A stretch of DNA of 64,000 nucleotides from Nodosilinea sp. PGN35 (GCF_029109325.1 NZ_JAQKQJ010000019.1:1-64000), one strand, 5' to 3'; shown: positions 41,832 through 51,383, counted from the stretch's first letter. The notes: a model not told the origin generated them from the letters alone. A program made the numbers and translations.

Positions 41832-43484
41832 CTACTGGCGCTGTCTGAAAGCGGCCAACCAGTCTCGCAGCTGGTCGGCGGCCACGTCGCGCCCCCCCAG
41901 GCCGAAGGCGATCGCAATCGCCACCGCGATCGACCCCAGCAGTAGGCCAAAGGCCAGGTTGACAATGTCGGGGGCCACGCCCATCTGCTGGAGGGCCATG
42001 GCTCCCACAAATATCAAAATGGCGATGCGAGCGGCCTGGGCCAGCACCTTAGCCTGCCCTGTGCCCATGGCATTGACCAGGCGAAAGGCCAGATTGGCCA
42101 GGTAGAGGCCCACCGCAAATACCACTACGCCGCTGAGTACCCGCGCCCCAATCCGCAGGATCGCCCGCACAATATCCGTCAGACCGGCGAAATTCAAAAT
42201 TTCGGTGGCGGTGACGGCCCCAAACAGCACGATCGCCACCAGGGTGATAATGCCGACAATCTCCGAAGGGGTGCGGCTGGGAGTCTGCACTGTGGCCATG
42301 GGGCGACCTTCGGCATCGAGCCCGGGCTGCACCGTGGCCCCTGTGCCCAGGTTTAACTCCGGCAGCCCCAAAATGCCCATGATGCTGTCAAACCCAGCCC
42401 CTCGCAGCACACTGGTGACCAGGTCGCCCACAAAGCGCCCCACCACATAGGCGGCGGCTACGACTATCCCAGCCATAATAATCTGGGGAATTGCCGTCAG
42501 CACCCGCTCCAGCATGACAATGGCCGGGGCCGAAATGGCGTCAATATTCAGCTCGTTGAGAGCGGCCACCACGGCGGGAATCAGCACCAGCACGTAGGCC
42601 AGGGTGCCCGCCAAGCTGGCGAGGGAAACCCCTCCGGTCGAACTGGTCTGTAGGCCCAGCCGACGGCCCAGTTGATCAACCCCGGTGGCCAGCAGCAGAT
42701 TGGTTACGACCCCGCGCACAATGCGGGCAATCACCCAGCCAATGGCCAGCACAATGCCCGCCGTCACAATGCGAGGAATGGCCTGGAGAAAGGAATTGAT
42801 CAACCCCTCCACCGGGGCCAGCAGCCCGGGCAGCTGCAGAGCGCTTAAAATCAGCGGAATAAACAGCAGCAGAATAAACCAGTACAGCACATTGCCGATG
42901 GTTTCATTCAGCACGATCGGAGAGCGGCCCTCTTCCAGACCCGCCTGCTGGGCCAGGCGATCGTCTAGGTTAAAGCGACCCAGGCCGTTGATCACCAGCG
43001 ATCGCACCAGAGTTGCGGCCAGCCAGGCCAGGCCCAGCAGCAGCAGCGCACCACCGATGCGCGGCAGGTAGAGAAAGATCTGATCCAGAAAGTTGTTGAG
43101 CGGAGTTGAGACCCCCGCTAGATTGAGGGCATTGAGCGACGCCACAATGGCGAACAGAAAAATTACCCAGTACACCAGGGTAGAAATCCATTTCTCAATG
43201 GCGATGGGCTGATCCGCCGGTCGCCCCAGGGCCCAGTTGGCGATGCGGTCATCTAGACTGGTGCGCCGCAGCAGATTGCGAACCGCCAGGGCTACCACCG
43301 TGGCCACAATCCAGCCCAGCAGCAGCAGGGCGATCGCCCAAATTAAGCTCGGCAAAAATCGCCCCAGCTGCCCGGAAGCCTCTTGCACAAAGCGACTGGG
43401 AGACTCCACCGGGTTGGGCAGCGGCGCAGGTTGAGCCCCAGGCTGGGTCACCTGAAGCAGCGTTAAGGAGAAAAAATCTATCAT
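41832..43484 (-). CDS. CmpX-like mechanosensitive channel family protein (TM-helix repeats)
   Basis: 550 residues from the ATG at 43484, preceded by AAGGA; a TTG seven codons earlier is less likely. Several repeated TM-helix units (for example LPSLIWAIALLLLGWIVATV, RIGGALLLLGLAWLAATLVR, PRIVTAGIVLAIGWVIARIV, and ILRIGARVLSGVVVFAVGLY) each precede a short polar loop starting ..VR..(V/L)..G. The family (Pfam TM_helix) resembles CmpX and the pore part of MscS without the large cytoplasmic vestibule. It is likely a membrane-tension or osmolyte channel. Monocistronic. Confidence 0.88.
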   Translation of the reverse strand: MIDFFSLTLLQVTQPGAQPAPLPNPVESPSRFVQEASGQLGRFLPSLIWAIALLLLGWIVATVVALAVRNLLRRTSLDDRIANWALGRPADQPIAIEKWISTLVYWVIFLFAIVASLNALNLAGVSTPLNNFLDQIFLYLPRIGGALLLLGLAWLAATLVRSLVINGLGRFNLDDRLAQQAGLEEGRSPIVLNETIGNVLYWFILLLFIPLILSALQLPGLLAPVEGLINSFLQAIPRIVTAGIVLAIGWVIARIVRGVVTNLLLATGVDQLGRRLGLQTSSTGGVSLASLAGTLAYVLVLIPAVVAALNELNIDAISAPAIVMLERVLTAIPQIIMAGIVVAAAYVVGRFVGDLVTSVLRGAGFDSIMGILGLPELNLGTGATVQPGLDAEGRPMATVQTPSRTPSEIVGIITLVAIVLFGAVTATEILNFAGLTDIVRAILRIGARVLSGVVVFAVGLYLANLAFRLVNAMGTGQAKVLAQAARIAILIFVGAMALQQMGVAPDIVNLAFGLLLGSIAVAIAIAFGLGGRDVAADQLRDWLAAFRQRQ

Positions 43485-43727
43485 GATCCTTGCAGTTGGG
43501 AGCATTCTGAAAGAGCATCGTGCAGGAAGCCGTGGCGCGATCTCGACGGTTGGCGATGAACCACCGATAAATAAACTGCTGTCTAGATCCTGTCATCCCA
43601 TGAACTAGCGCTTCAGCTTAGAAACGAGACCACCCCAGGGCAGGTACGATAGAAACCTCCCAAAAATACAAGTTTTTGAGGTTTTTGGTACCTTCACCCG
43701 GGCTGATTGTCTCAGGAGACCGCCAAG

Positions 43728-44183
43728 ATGTCTACCCGTCAAGTCTTTGAACACAGCATTTCTATCCGGGCCAGTGCCAGCCAGGTAGAGCAGTGTTTGA
43801 CTCGCCAAGACCTCATGCACCGCTGGCTCAACCCGGCCCTGCGCTGCGAACCCATCGGCGACTGGAGCACCGAGCTGGGGGCCAAGAGCCGGTTTGTCAT
43901 TCAGGTGCCCCTGTGGCAGCCGACCCTGATAAGTACGGTGGTTGAGCGGGGGCCGGGGCTAATTGTGTGGGCTTTTCAGGGGTTTTTTAGCGGCTGCGAT
44001 CGCTGGGAATGTCAGCCCCATGCAACCGGCACCCAGCTGCTGAATCGCTTTGAGTTTGAGATTCCTAATCCCTTGGTGCAGGTCGGTTTCAACTGGTTTG
44101 CCGCCGACTGGACACAGCGGGATATGGCCGCCCAGCTGCGCCGTCTCAAGCAGGTAGCTGAAACCTTCACAAACCGATGCTGA
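43728..44183 (+). CDS. SRPBCC-family (START-like) protein
   Basis: 151 residues from the ATG at 43728, with AGGAG 14 bases upstream. The sequence RQVFEHSISIRASASQVEQC, then LTRQDLMHRWLNPALRCEPI and VVERGPGLIVWAFQGFFSGC is typical of the helix-grip fold with a C-terminal amphipathic helix (FAADWTQRDMAAQLRRLKQV). Members bind hydrophobic ligands; the ligand is unknown. It is convergent with the RRM gene, sharing a terminator. Confidence 0.87.
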   Translation: MSTRQVFEHSISIRASASQVEQCLTRQDLMHRWLNPALRCEPIGDWSTELGAKSRFVIQVPLWQPTLISTVVERGPGLIVWAFQGFFSGCDRWECQPHATGTQLLNRFEFEIPNPLVQVGFNWFAADWTQRDMAAQLRRLKQVAETFTNRC

Positions 44184-44202
44184 CCTTCAGCCCATACAAA
44201 AG

Positions 44203-44228
44203 CCGCAGAGATTGCAATCTCTGCGGCC
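44203..44228. terminator. Bidirectional intrinsic terminator
   Basis: A perfect 13-bp inverted repeat, GCCGCAGAGATTG then CAATCTCTGCGGC. On the minus strand TTTTG follows (complement of the left CAAAA); on the plus strand only CAGAAAAG follows. It sits between the convergent SRPBCC and RRM genes and serves mainly the RRM gene. Confidence 0.85.
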
Positions 44229-44256
44229 AGAAAAGCGTAGCCGGTTTTGCCAGAGC

Positions 44257-44703
44257 CTAGCTAGAGGTCGTCTGAGCCGCTAGCATTTGCTTCAGTTTTT
44301 CTAGCTCGCCAGCCCAGCGCGGATCGGGCTGAACGGAGGTGCTGGTAGTGGCTGTCGCCGGCTGGGACGACTTTCGACCGCCGCCTTTAGCCGACCGCTT
44401 GCCGTTGGGCTCGCCGCTGCCAACTCGGGCGTCTCCTTCCCCCTCTGGCTTGGTGCGGGGCAGTGCCTTCTCAATTTTGATAGGCAGATCCGCCAGCTCC
44501 TGACCATTGAGCTTCTCTACAATTTCGTCGGCCTTTTCATCGGTCTTCACCGTGACAAAACCAAAGCCTCGACATTTGCCGGTTTTTTTGTCGGCAATTA
44601 GCTTGACAGAGACCAGATCAGCGGTAAAGTCAGCGAAAACATTTTCAAACTCCTGCCGCTCTAAATCTTTGGAAAGGTTACCAACGTAAAGGCGAATTGA
44701 CAT
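44257..44703 (-). CDS. RRM-type RNA-binding protein with long basic tail
   Basis: 148 residues from the ATG at 44703, where AGAGG lies about 10 bases upstream; the frame is open 12 codons earlier. The RRM domain fills 2-82 with RNP2 LYVGNL (4-9) and RNP1 KCRGFGFVTV (about 42-51). The tail (EGEGDARVGSGEPNGKRSAK, then KGGGRKSSQPATATTSTSV) is basic and disordered and ends in a short helix (RWAGELEKLKQMLAAQ). It differs from the tail-less RRM protein at 8624-8926, so the pair may bind different RNA sets. Confidence 0.92.
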   Translation of the reverse strand: MSIRLYVGNLSKDLERQEFENVFADFTADLVSVKLIADKKTGKCRGFGFVTVKTDEKADEIVEKLNGQELADLPIKIEKALPRTKPEGEGDARVGSGEPNGKRSAKGGGRKSSQPATATTSTSVQPDPRWAGELEKLKQMLAAQTTSS

Positions 44704-45382
44704 TTGAGATACCTCTGGTGTTCTAAAAACAAAGGGCAAAAAGTGAAATCGATAACCTTACCGAAGAAAATTTGAATGGCAGGGCAATCACCACCTACAG
44801 CAGCCCTATTTACGCTGTTGACTCCCATCAGAATCGCAGATTTTGCCCTGAAAAACCTAAGAAAGTTGGATTGAAACGTTAAATCTAATCCTTCAGCAGC
44901 TTAACAAAACTTACTTGGTAAGATCGCCCCCAGGCCTTAGAGACCACCGGGGATCACCTCAAAACCCCAATCACAGGTGGATGAAGTAGGCGGTTGCCCT
45001 GGAAAGCAGCAACTCACCCAGTCTTCCTACTATCTCAGAAGCCACTCGGCTTTATCATCTCCCTAAGGAAAGACCTAACATCCTGTAGGCCGCTAGCTAA
45101 GCACTTTTGAGTGACGAAACGTTGATGCTCCATCATTGTGTTTGTCAATTATCAAGGTAACACGTTAGATGCCCCACAACGGGTGCAGCCGTGAACCAAA
45201 ATAAGATCCCAAATAAAAACCAGCCAACAAGGGCTGGTTCATTTGCTGTGTTGAGAGTAGGAGAACCCATTACCTAACCATTCACCGGGGGCAACCAAGG
45301 GCGGTTGCCTGGGAACCCAGGCATGTGTTTCTGTAAACTAATGTAACATTCTTGTGCGACTGTGGCAACACAACTTTTCGGG
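44704..45382. other. Long upstream region of the RRM gene
   Basis: 679 bases. 45211-45240 is the terminator of the gene on the right (separate entry) and 45290-45309 is a GGCAACC/GGTTGCC hairpin past its stop. The remaining roughly 500 bases upstream of the RRM gene hold no gene or known RNA that I can recognise; a short hairpin AAGCC/GGCTT lies near 45042-45056. A long 5' leader for the RRM mRNA or an unannotated small RNA is possible. Confidence 0.5.
45211..45240 (-). terminator. Intrinsic terminator of the M48-like gene
   Basis: On the minus strand AACCAGCC pairs with GGCTGGTT (complements of 45232-45239 and 45218-45225), followed by TTTTTATTT. It lies about 145 bases past the stop of the minus-strand M48-like gene. 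Confidence 0.87.
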
Positions 45383-47911
45383 TCATCCCCCTCTGAAAAT
45401 GGTGACAATGCCTATCAGGCTGCTCCCCAGGCTGAGCAGGGTGACCCAGGCCGGGCCGTAGGCTTGAAAGCGATGGCGGGAGTCGAGCTGAATCTGGTGG
45501 ATGTCGATCCACAGCATGCCGCCACCGTAGCGCCCCCAGCCAGTGAGGGTAACCATCCGTCCTAGCCAATCTGAAGGGTGACGACGCTGAAACAGCCCCT
45601 GAAGGCTGCCCAGGGGAACGGGGTTAACCAGCTTTACCAGCCCCGATGCGTCGTCGAGGTAGAGTTCTTGGCAGCCCCCGTTGGCCAGGCCGGGCAGGCC
45701 ATGGAGCTGACCCCGCAGCGTTACGGGCTTCCCCCGGACTGGTAAATCTGAGGTGTTGTGCAGGAGTCCCACAACCGTGTCTGAGGCTGCGGGGTCGGGT
45801 GATCCGGGGGATGGTAGGTTACCTAGATCGGGAAATAGGGTATTGATCCGCAGCAGTAGACCGAGGCCCAGCCCTAGGCACAGTCCTCCTACGAGCACGC
45901 TGGGGTCTTGGTAGAGCCAGCTCAGGCGCTGCCAGCCCAGCCGATTGACAATGCCGCCCACAAACCATAGGGCCATGGCAATGCCGCCCCCCAGCAGCAG
46001 TCCGGCCAGAGGTCCCTTTTGCAGCAGCAGCAGAGATATCGAAAAATTGGTGGCATGCTGATTGTTCAAGGGCAGAGTCACCGGTAGGGTCTGCTGCCGG
46101 AGAGTGGCCTGGTGGTTTAGAGCTAGCAGGCGCTCTCCAAGGGCGGGGTGGGAGGCGCTGACTCGCAGCCACTGGCGGTAGGGGTTGAGGCCGTCTACGG
46201 ATACTAGGGTAGCGATGGTGAGAGCACGATCCGTGCTGCAATCTTGGAGGGAATCGTTCGCTGGGGCAGTTCTCTGGCGATCGCCCCCCCCGCGCTCCAG
46301 CAAACTGCCTGGGGTAATGGCCTGGCGACCGCTGACGGGCATTAAAACCTCCAGGCTGGTATACAAGGGATAGAGGGTACCCCGCCGCTGCAGATCACGG
46401 GCGATCGCCTGGGTCAATTGCAGTAATCCCTCGGCCAGGTGGTCGGGATGCTGGGTGAGGGCAACGGCGCGGCGATCGCCCCAGCTACAGCACAGCCGCG
46501 ACAGCCACAGCACCAGCTGCCTCAGCAGCCAAAACAGGCCATACAGAACGCTAGACAGGACACCTAAAAAAAAGCGTCCCAGGGGCTGGGTTATTGTGTC
46601 TCCCAGCCGTGCCAGGCGGCGGTAGCCCGTGTGCAGCAGCAGCAGGGGGAATCCCGTCGATGACAGCACCGAGACGCTGCCATTTACCATGCGGGCCAGC
46701 TCATAACCGTACAGTGCCCCTAGGACTGCATCGGAGCTCTGGTCTAACAGGCCCTGGCTGACCACGATGCGAGTATTGCGCGCCAGCCAACCGTAGCTAA
46801 AACAGAGGCAGGCCGGATCTGAAATCACCCGCAGCTCCGGTAGCTGCCAACCCTGCTGACGGCAGATCTGGCGCAACAGGCGCAGGGCCGCGGGGCTGTG
46901 CCCCTGAAGCTGGCGCGTGGACAGGGGCTTCTGGCCATACCAGGCCGTCAGGGCAAAATCCATCATCCACGGGCTGGCCAGGGCTAGCAGCACCAGCCCG
47001 CCGACTATCCAAACGGTGTAGTTCTGGGCGGCTCCCGGGAGACCGAGCTGTACCGGCCATCGAATCGATCGCAGCAGTCCATCCCCTGCTCTAACGACAC
47101 CATGGATGCCCCAGTTGCTGAGCCAGAGAAGGGCGATCGCCGTCAGTCCCTGGGCCAGCCACAGACCCAGCGGTTGCCGCGGCAGCGGGGATTGCCCCCC
47201 AGCGCTGGGAGCCGGTACTGGGCGCTCACCTCTCCCAGGGCGAGGGCTGGGGGCTGGGGGCGGCTGACTGTCTGAGGGGGGAGGGGCGATCGCATCGGTT
47301 TGCCCCGTCCCAAGCTGCTGGTTGAGCTGCTGAAAGTGAAAGAGGGATTGATGCGCTGCCGCCGCCGGCTCTTGGGCAACCGGGGGAGCCAAATCATCTA
47401 TGTCGGCTGGGGTTGTCAACGGCGGGGCCGGGTCTGGGGGCGGTGGCGGAGATGACCGCGGGGGCAGGGGGCCAGAGCTTGCCAACGGAACGAAGCCGCT
47501 TAAATCTACCCTAGACGGAGGCGGGGGCAACGGCTGCGCCGCAGCCGTTTTGGTCTCCGCCAGGGGAGCGTTTATCGCCTCTTCGGGCGGCCCTTTAGAG
47601 AGCTGGCCCAGCACCTGGTGGGCCCACCGATGGGCCTGGGGAGAAGCGCTGTTCAGCAAAGCCTGACAACTGCTGCGGGCCTGCTCAACTTGATCTAGCC
47701 GTTGATACACCCGCACCTGACCCATCAGGGCCTTTAGCCGGTAGGGCGAATCGGGGGGCAGCTGCGTCAAACGCTTAAACAGCCCTAGGGCCTGGGCGTA
47801 TTGTTTCTCTTTATAAGCCGCCACCGCTCGTTGGTAAACCCTTTCTGCCGATGGAGTCGGGGGCTGCCCAGATTTTTGAGCTGGGGTTTTGGGGTCTGTA
47901 GGCTGAGCCAT
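45383..47911 (-). CDS. M48-type (HtpX/Ste24-like) membrane protein lacking zinc ligands, probable pseudoprotease
   Basis: 842 residues from the ATG at 47911. An N-terminal TPR-like helical part (about 20-105) leads through a Pro-rich linker (about 130-245) to transmembrane segments (about 255-275 and 300-320) and an M48-like domain (about 330-600). Where the family has HExxH, this protein has GYELAR (402-407): both His are lost while Glu404 remains. The third-ligand region reads CCSWGDRRAVAL, lacking the usual Glu. Two more helices (about 625-690) precede a C-terminal OB-like domain (VRGKPVTLRGQLHGLPGL). Probably a non-catalytic relative with a scaffold or chaperone-like role. Confidence 0.78.
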   Translation of the reverse strand: MAQPTDPKTPAQKSGQPPTPSAERVYQRAVAAYKEKQYAQALGLFKRLTQLPPDSPYRLKALMGQVRVYQRLDQVEQARSSCQALLNSASPQAHRWAHQVLGQLSKGPPEEAINAPLAETKTAAAQPLPPPPSRVDLSGFVPLASSGPLPPRSSPPPPPDPAPPLTTPADIDDLAPPVAQEPAAAAHQSLFHFQQLNQQLGTGQTDAIAPPPSDSQPPPAPSPRPGRGERPVPAPSAGGQSPLPRQPLGLWLAQGLTAIALLWLSNWGIHGVVRAGDGLLRSIRWPVQLGLPGAAQNYTVWIVGGLVLLALASPWMMDFALTAWYGQKPLSTRQLQGHSPAALRLLRQICRQQGWQLPELRVISDPACLCFSYGWLARNTRIVVSQGLLDQSSDAVLGALYGYELARMVNGSVSVLSSTGFPLLLLHTGYRRLARLGDTITQPLGRFFLGVLSSVLYGLFWLLRQLVLWLSRLCCSWGDRRAVALTQHPDHLAEGLLQLTQAIARDLQRRGTLYPLYTSLEVLMPVSGRQAITPGSLLERGGGDRQRTAPANDSLQDCSTDRALTIATLVSVDGLNPYRQWLRVSASHPALGERLLALNHQATLRQQTLPVTLPLNNQHATNFSISLLLLQKGPLAGLLLGGGIAMALWFVGGIVNRLGWQRLSWLYQDPSVLVGGLCLGLGLGLLLRINTLFPDLGNLPSPGSPDPAASDTVVGLLHNTSDLPVRGKPVTLRGQLHGLPGLANGGCQELYLDDASGLVKLVNPVPLGSLQGLFQRRHPSDWLGRMVTLTGWGRYGGGMLWIDIHQIQLDSRHRFQAYGPAWVTLLSLGSSLIGIVTIFRGG

Positions 47912-48070
47912 ACGCCAGGACAAGGGTAGAAATGTTCAAGCATAACCAACTATTCCCATTCTGCTGCTCGCCGAGCGCCCGGGGTGAAAAACAGCAACCC
48001 AAGACAATTGAGGAGATACACTCTGGCAGACAGCTACAGCTGCACTCTAGACTAAAAATCACTGCCGACG

Positions 48071-48829
48071 GTGCCCCTGCCCATGATTGCTCTCAGTCTG
48101 TTTACTGCCAGTTTTCTGGCCTGGTTTCTCAGCATGCTGGCCGGGGGCGGCAGCCCGTTCATCTTAATACCTGTGATTTCTCTGCTGCTGGGGGCTCCGG
48201 CCGTCGCCCCGGTCGTGACCACGGGGCTGTTAATTGGCAATACCCAGCGGGGAATTTTCTTTTGGCAGCATGTAGACTGGCGGGTCACCGCCTGGTACGT
48301 ACCGGGGGCAATCGGGGGCGCGCTGATCGGCTGCTATGGGCTCACCTACATCCGTGTGGAGGGCTTGCAGCTGCTGCTTGGGGTCGGATTACTCATCATG
48401 GTGGCCAACTACCTGCTGGCTCCCCAAGGGGCTCAGTTTGGGGTCAAAGCCTGGTACTTTTTGCCGCTGTCCTTTGTCAATGCCATTGGGTCTGGGCTAA
48501 TCGGCAGTACCGGCCCAGTTATGAATCCGCTCTATCTCAACTACGGGCTGGAGAAAGAAGCCATGGTGGCCACCAAAGCCTTTAACAAGGCGGTGCTGCA
48601 CCTGATCAAGCTGACGGCCTACGCCGTCTTTGGGAATCTTAGCCCTAGCTACCTGGCCTACGGGCTGGTGATCGGGCTGGGTGCCATACCCGCAAACTGG
48701 CTGGGCAAGTGGGTGCTGGCCAAAATGTCGGCTCAACAGTTTAGGCAGCTGGTTTTTGCTTTTGTTGCCGTCAGCGGTGTCACTATGATCTGGCAGCAGC
48801 GCCACTTTTTGACCCTTTGGTTGATGTAG
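48071..48829 (+). CDS. TauE/SafE-family permease
   Basis: 252 residues from a GTG; an ATG at 48083 would remove four. Eight hydrophobic segments, with the family pattern SMLAGGGSPFILIPVI near the start, the internal repeat LIGSTGPVMNPLYLNYG and FNKAVLHLIKLTAYAVFGNL. Members export sulfite, sulfonates or other small anions; the substrate cannot be inferred. It is divergent from the M48-like gene and ends five bases before the convergent nuclease gene. Confidence 0.88.
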   Translation: MPLPMIALSLFTASFLAWFLSMLAGGGSPFILIPVISLLLGAPAVAPVVTTGLLIGNTQRGIFFWQHVDWRVTAWYVPGAIGGALIGCYGLTYIRVEGLQLLLGVGLLIMVANYLLAPQGAQFGVKAWYFLPLSFVNAIGSGLIGSTGPVMNPLYLNYGLEKEAMVATKAFNKAVLHLIKLTAYAVFGNLSPSYLAYGLVIGLGAIPANWLGKWVLAKMSAQQFRQLVFAFVAVSGVTMIWQQRHFLTLWLM

Positions 48830-48834
48830 TCTGG

Positions 48835-50148
48835 CTAGGCCTCTTGGCCTACAGAGTCATCCTGAGGGGGCTTTGACCGTCCTGCTTCTACCTGGTCATC
48901 TAGACCGAGCAAGGTTTCAACCAGCCCATAGAGCGCGATTTCGTCGGCTCCAGAGAGCTGGCGGTCTTTTAGGTCGGTGAGGCCCTGGGCCAGTTCAGAG
49001 GCTCTGCTCTTGTAGTCGCGGTGGGCGGTGAGCATATCTTCAAAAATAGATTGCTCAATTTCGACTCGGGTTTGGCCATCATTTAAGGGCGTTTGGTAGG
49101 CGACATCCTCAACGTCGTATTTGACCAGCACCACAAGGGCATCGCTGGCGGCTTGAATGGCCTCCTGGAGGCGGCGGGTGTCGAGTTCAAGCCGATCAAA
49201 GCTCACCTGTCCCGTAATTTTTAGCTCCACTATGGGAGAAATATGGTTCTGGTGCTTGGTGACGGCGGCGATCGCCCTTTCCATAGCCAACTCAGTCAGC
49301 TCATCTAGGCTTTCCTGGCCCTTGGCCACCACCTCGACCCGCTCAATGGGACGCTGAAAATAGTCGCTTTTCAGCTGAGCGTCGATGCCCTCCGCAGAGA
49401 GCTTCACCAGGTAAGCCCCTCGCTGAAATCGGCTCTCGTCCACATTGTTGGCCTCCAGGGAGCCTGGGTTAAATACCCAACCCTCCGCGGTGTAGTTTTT
49501 GTGAATGTGACCCAAGGCTAGGTAGTCTACCCCGGCTTCCTTTAGGGGCAGTAGTTCACTGTAGCGCAGCGCCCCGGCATAGCGAGAAATTTGCCCCTCC
49601 AGACCGTGGTGGAACAGCAGAACAGTGTGGTCAGGGGCGGTGGGAAGGTCTTGAATTGCCGCAGCTAGCAGCTCAATGGCGCGGGGGGCAGTAGCGCCGT
49701 ACCAGCTAGAGCCAATCACCCGGACGCCGCAGGGCAGATCGATATAGCCGCCGGAGCGAGTGCTGTCATCCCAGGGGGTGAGCCGATCTTTGGCGTTGGC
49801 CCCATCGTTAGGCTCTAGCAGCTTGAGCAGCTCCCACTCTGAGAGGTACTTGAGCCAGCTGGTGCGGGTGCCGTAGGGGCGGTTGTCGTGGTTGCCCTCA
49901 ATGGCCACCACCGGAATATTGGCATCCTTCAGGGCCTGAAGACATACCTGGGCCTGGTTGAGGGTGGCCGGCTTGATGTTGCGGTGCTCGAACAGATCGC
50001 CCGCGATCGCCACAAAGTCTACCCCTTCTGCAATGGCGTAGCGCTCCAGCACCGTCTGTAGGGCTCTAAAAAAGTCCTTGGTGCGCTCTGGGGTGTCGTA
50101 GCGATCAAACCCCAGATGAATGTCGGCAATGTGAAGAAACTTAGCCAT
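48835..50148 (-). CDS. sbcD: SbcD/Mre11-type DNA repair exonuclease subunit
   Basis: 437 residues. The metallophosphoesterase motifs are clear: IADIHLGF (D-x-H), DFVAIAGDLFEH (GD), VVAIEGNHDNRP (GNHD), LLFHHGLEG (GH-like) and YLALGHIHKNY (GHxH). A C-terminal capping region with a coiled coil (about 290-400) follows. It would act with an SbcC/Rad50 ATPase to process DNA ends and hairpins; sbcC is not adjacent, and the C-terminal part is longer and more acidic than E. coli SbcD. Minus strand, monocistronic. Confidence 0.87.
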   Translation of the reverse strand: MAKFLHIADIHLGFDRYDTPERTKDFFRALQTVLERYAIAEGVDFVAIAGDLFEHRNIKPATLNQAQVCLQALKDANIPVVAIEGNHDNRPYGTRTSWLKYLSEWELLKLLEPNDGANAKDRLTPWDDSTRSGGYIDLPCGVRVIGSSWYGATAPRAIELLAAAIQDLPTAPDHTVLLFHHGLEGQISRYAGALRYSELLPLKEAGVDYLALGHIHKNYTAEGWVFNPGSLEANNVDESRFQRGAYLVKLSAEGIDAQLKSDYFQRPIERVEVVAKGQESLDELTELAMERAIAAVTKHQNHISPIVELKITGQVSFDRLELDTRRLQEAIQAASDALVVLVKYDVEDVAYQTPLNDGQTRVEIEQSIFEDMLTAHRDYKSRASELAQGLTDLKDRQLSGADEIALYGLVETLLGLDDQVEAGRSKPPQDDSVGQEA

Positions 50149-50229
50149 CAGGCGATCCGCAGCGCTACTTCCTCAAGCCTAATCTCAATTTTGAAGTTTG
50201 CCACTGCAAGGCTGACCTGGCCCGGTTCT

Positions 50230-50265
50230 GACCGGCAATTTACTGTCTAGAAGGTATTGCCGGTC
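50230..50265. repeat. 10-bp inverted repeat after prfA
   Basis: GACCGGCAAT (50230-50239) and ATTGCCGGTC (50256-50265) pair perfectly around a 16-base loop. The site lies just past the prfA stop and may end that operon, but no U-run follows on the minus strand. Confidence 0.5.
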
Positions 50266-50282
50266 AAACGATTCTGCTGTGC

Positions 50283-51383
50283 TTACACCGCCGATGATTC
50301 GGCGGCCAATTCCTCTAGACGCTCCTGCTGATCGCGGCTCACGCAGGACTGAATCAGATCTTCAATATCTCCCTCCAGCACGGGGGTGAGGGTAAAGTTC
50401 TGGTTGAGCCGGTGGTCGGTAACTCGATTGTCTTTGTAGTTGTAGGTGCGAATTTTTTCAGACCGCGCCCCGCTACCCACCTGGGACTTGCGCATTGAAG
50501 ACACCGCCTCCTGCTGCTCTCGAAGCTTCATATCGAACAGCTTCGCCCGCAGAATTTGCATGGCCCGCTCCCGGTTCTTGAGCTGCGATCGCTCCTCCGT
50601 ACAAAATACTCGAATACCCGTAGGCTTGTGGAACAGGTCAACCGCCGTTTCCACCTTGTTGACGTTCTGCCCTCCGGCTCCGCCCGATCGCGCCGTAGTG
50701 AGCTCAATATCTTTAGGGTCGATCTGAATTTCGACCTCGTCCACTTCGGGCATAATGGCCACGGTGGCGGTGGAGGTGTGCACTCGGCCCCCAGCCTCGG
50801 TAACCGGCACCCGCTGCACGCGGTGAACCCCTGCCTCAAACTTGAGCTGGCTGTAGACGCGATCGCCCGCGATTTCCAAAATCGCTTCCTTAAAGCCACC
50901 CATATCCGCCGCCGACTCACTCAGCAGCTTCACTTTCCAGCCCTGGGTTTCGGCGTAGCGCGAGTATAGCCGCACTAAATCTCCAGCCCAGATACTCGCC
51001 TCATCGCCGCCGGTACCGGCGCGAATCTCCAGCATGATGTTTTTATCGTCGTTGGGGTCGCGGGGCAGCAGCAGCACCTTTAGCCGGGCTTCTAGCACCG
51101 CCAGCCGATCCTCTAGAGCAGCCACCTCTAAACCAGCCATCTCCTTCATTTCGGGATCGCTGCTAGCTTCTTTGTAGATTTCCCGCGCTCCAGCCAGCTC
51201 TTCGCCAGCAGTCTTCCACTCGGCATAGGTGGCAACGGTTTCCTCAAGCGAAGACCGTGACTTGGCAATGCGCTGAAACTCATCGGGATCTTTGGCGACA
51301 TCGGGGTCAGCCATCCGCCGCGTTAGCTCCTGGAACGTCTGTTCCACAGAGTTGAGCTTTTCAATTAAGTACGCCTCAGCCAT
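50283..51383 (-). CDS. prfA: Peptide chain release factor 1
   Basis: 366 residues, full length. It carries the peptidyl-tRNA hydrolysis motif GGQ in ARSGGAGGQNVNKVETAVD, the PxT-type stop-codon region (PVTEAGGRVHTSTATVAIMP) and the RF-1 family GTGGDEASIWAGDLVRLYSR. RF1 reads UAA and UAG and releases the nascent chain. It is the last gene of the ribosomal minus-strand run, after rpmE. Confidence 0.97.
   Translation of the reverse strand: MAEAYLIEKLNSVEQTFQELTRRMADPDVAKDPDEFQRIAKSRSSLEETVATYAEWKTAGEELAGAREIYKEASSDPEMKEMAGLEVAALEDRLAVLEARLKVLLLPRDPNDDKNIMLEIRAGTGGDEASIWAGDLVRLYSRYAETQGWKVKLLSESAADMGGFKEAILEIAGDRVYSQLKFEAGVHRVQRVPVTEAGGRVHTSTATVAIMPEVDEVEIQIDPKDIELTTARSGGAGGQNVNKVETAVDLFHKPTGIRVFCTEERSQLKNRERAMQILRAKLFDMKLREQQEAVSSMRKSQVGSGARSEKIRTYNYKDNRVTDHRLNQNFTLTPVLEGDIEDLIQSCVSRDQQERLEELAAESSAV

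Noticed and set aside
44740..45210. Riboswitch or housekeeping RNA (glutamine riboswitch, RNase P, tmRNA, SRP RNA) before the RRM gene
   Set aside because: A GGATGAAGTAGGC stretch recalls the glutamine riboswitch, but its other conserved blocks are missing, and none of the conserved cores of the other RNAs is present.
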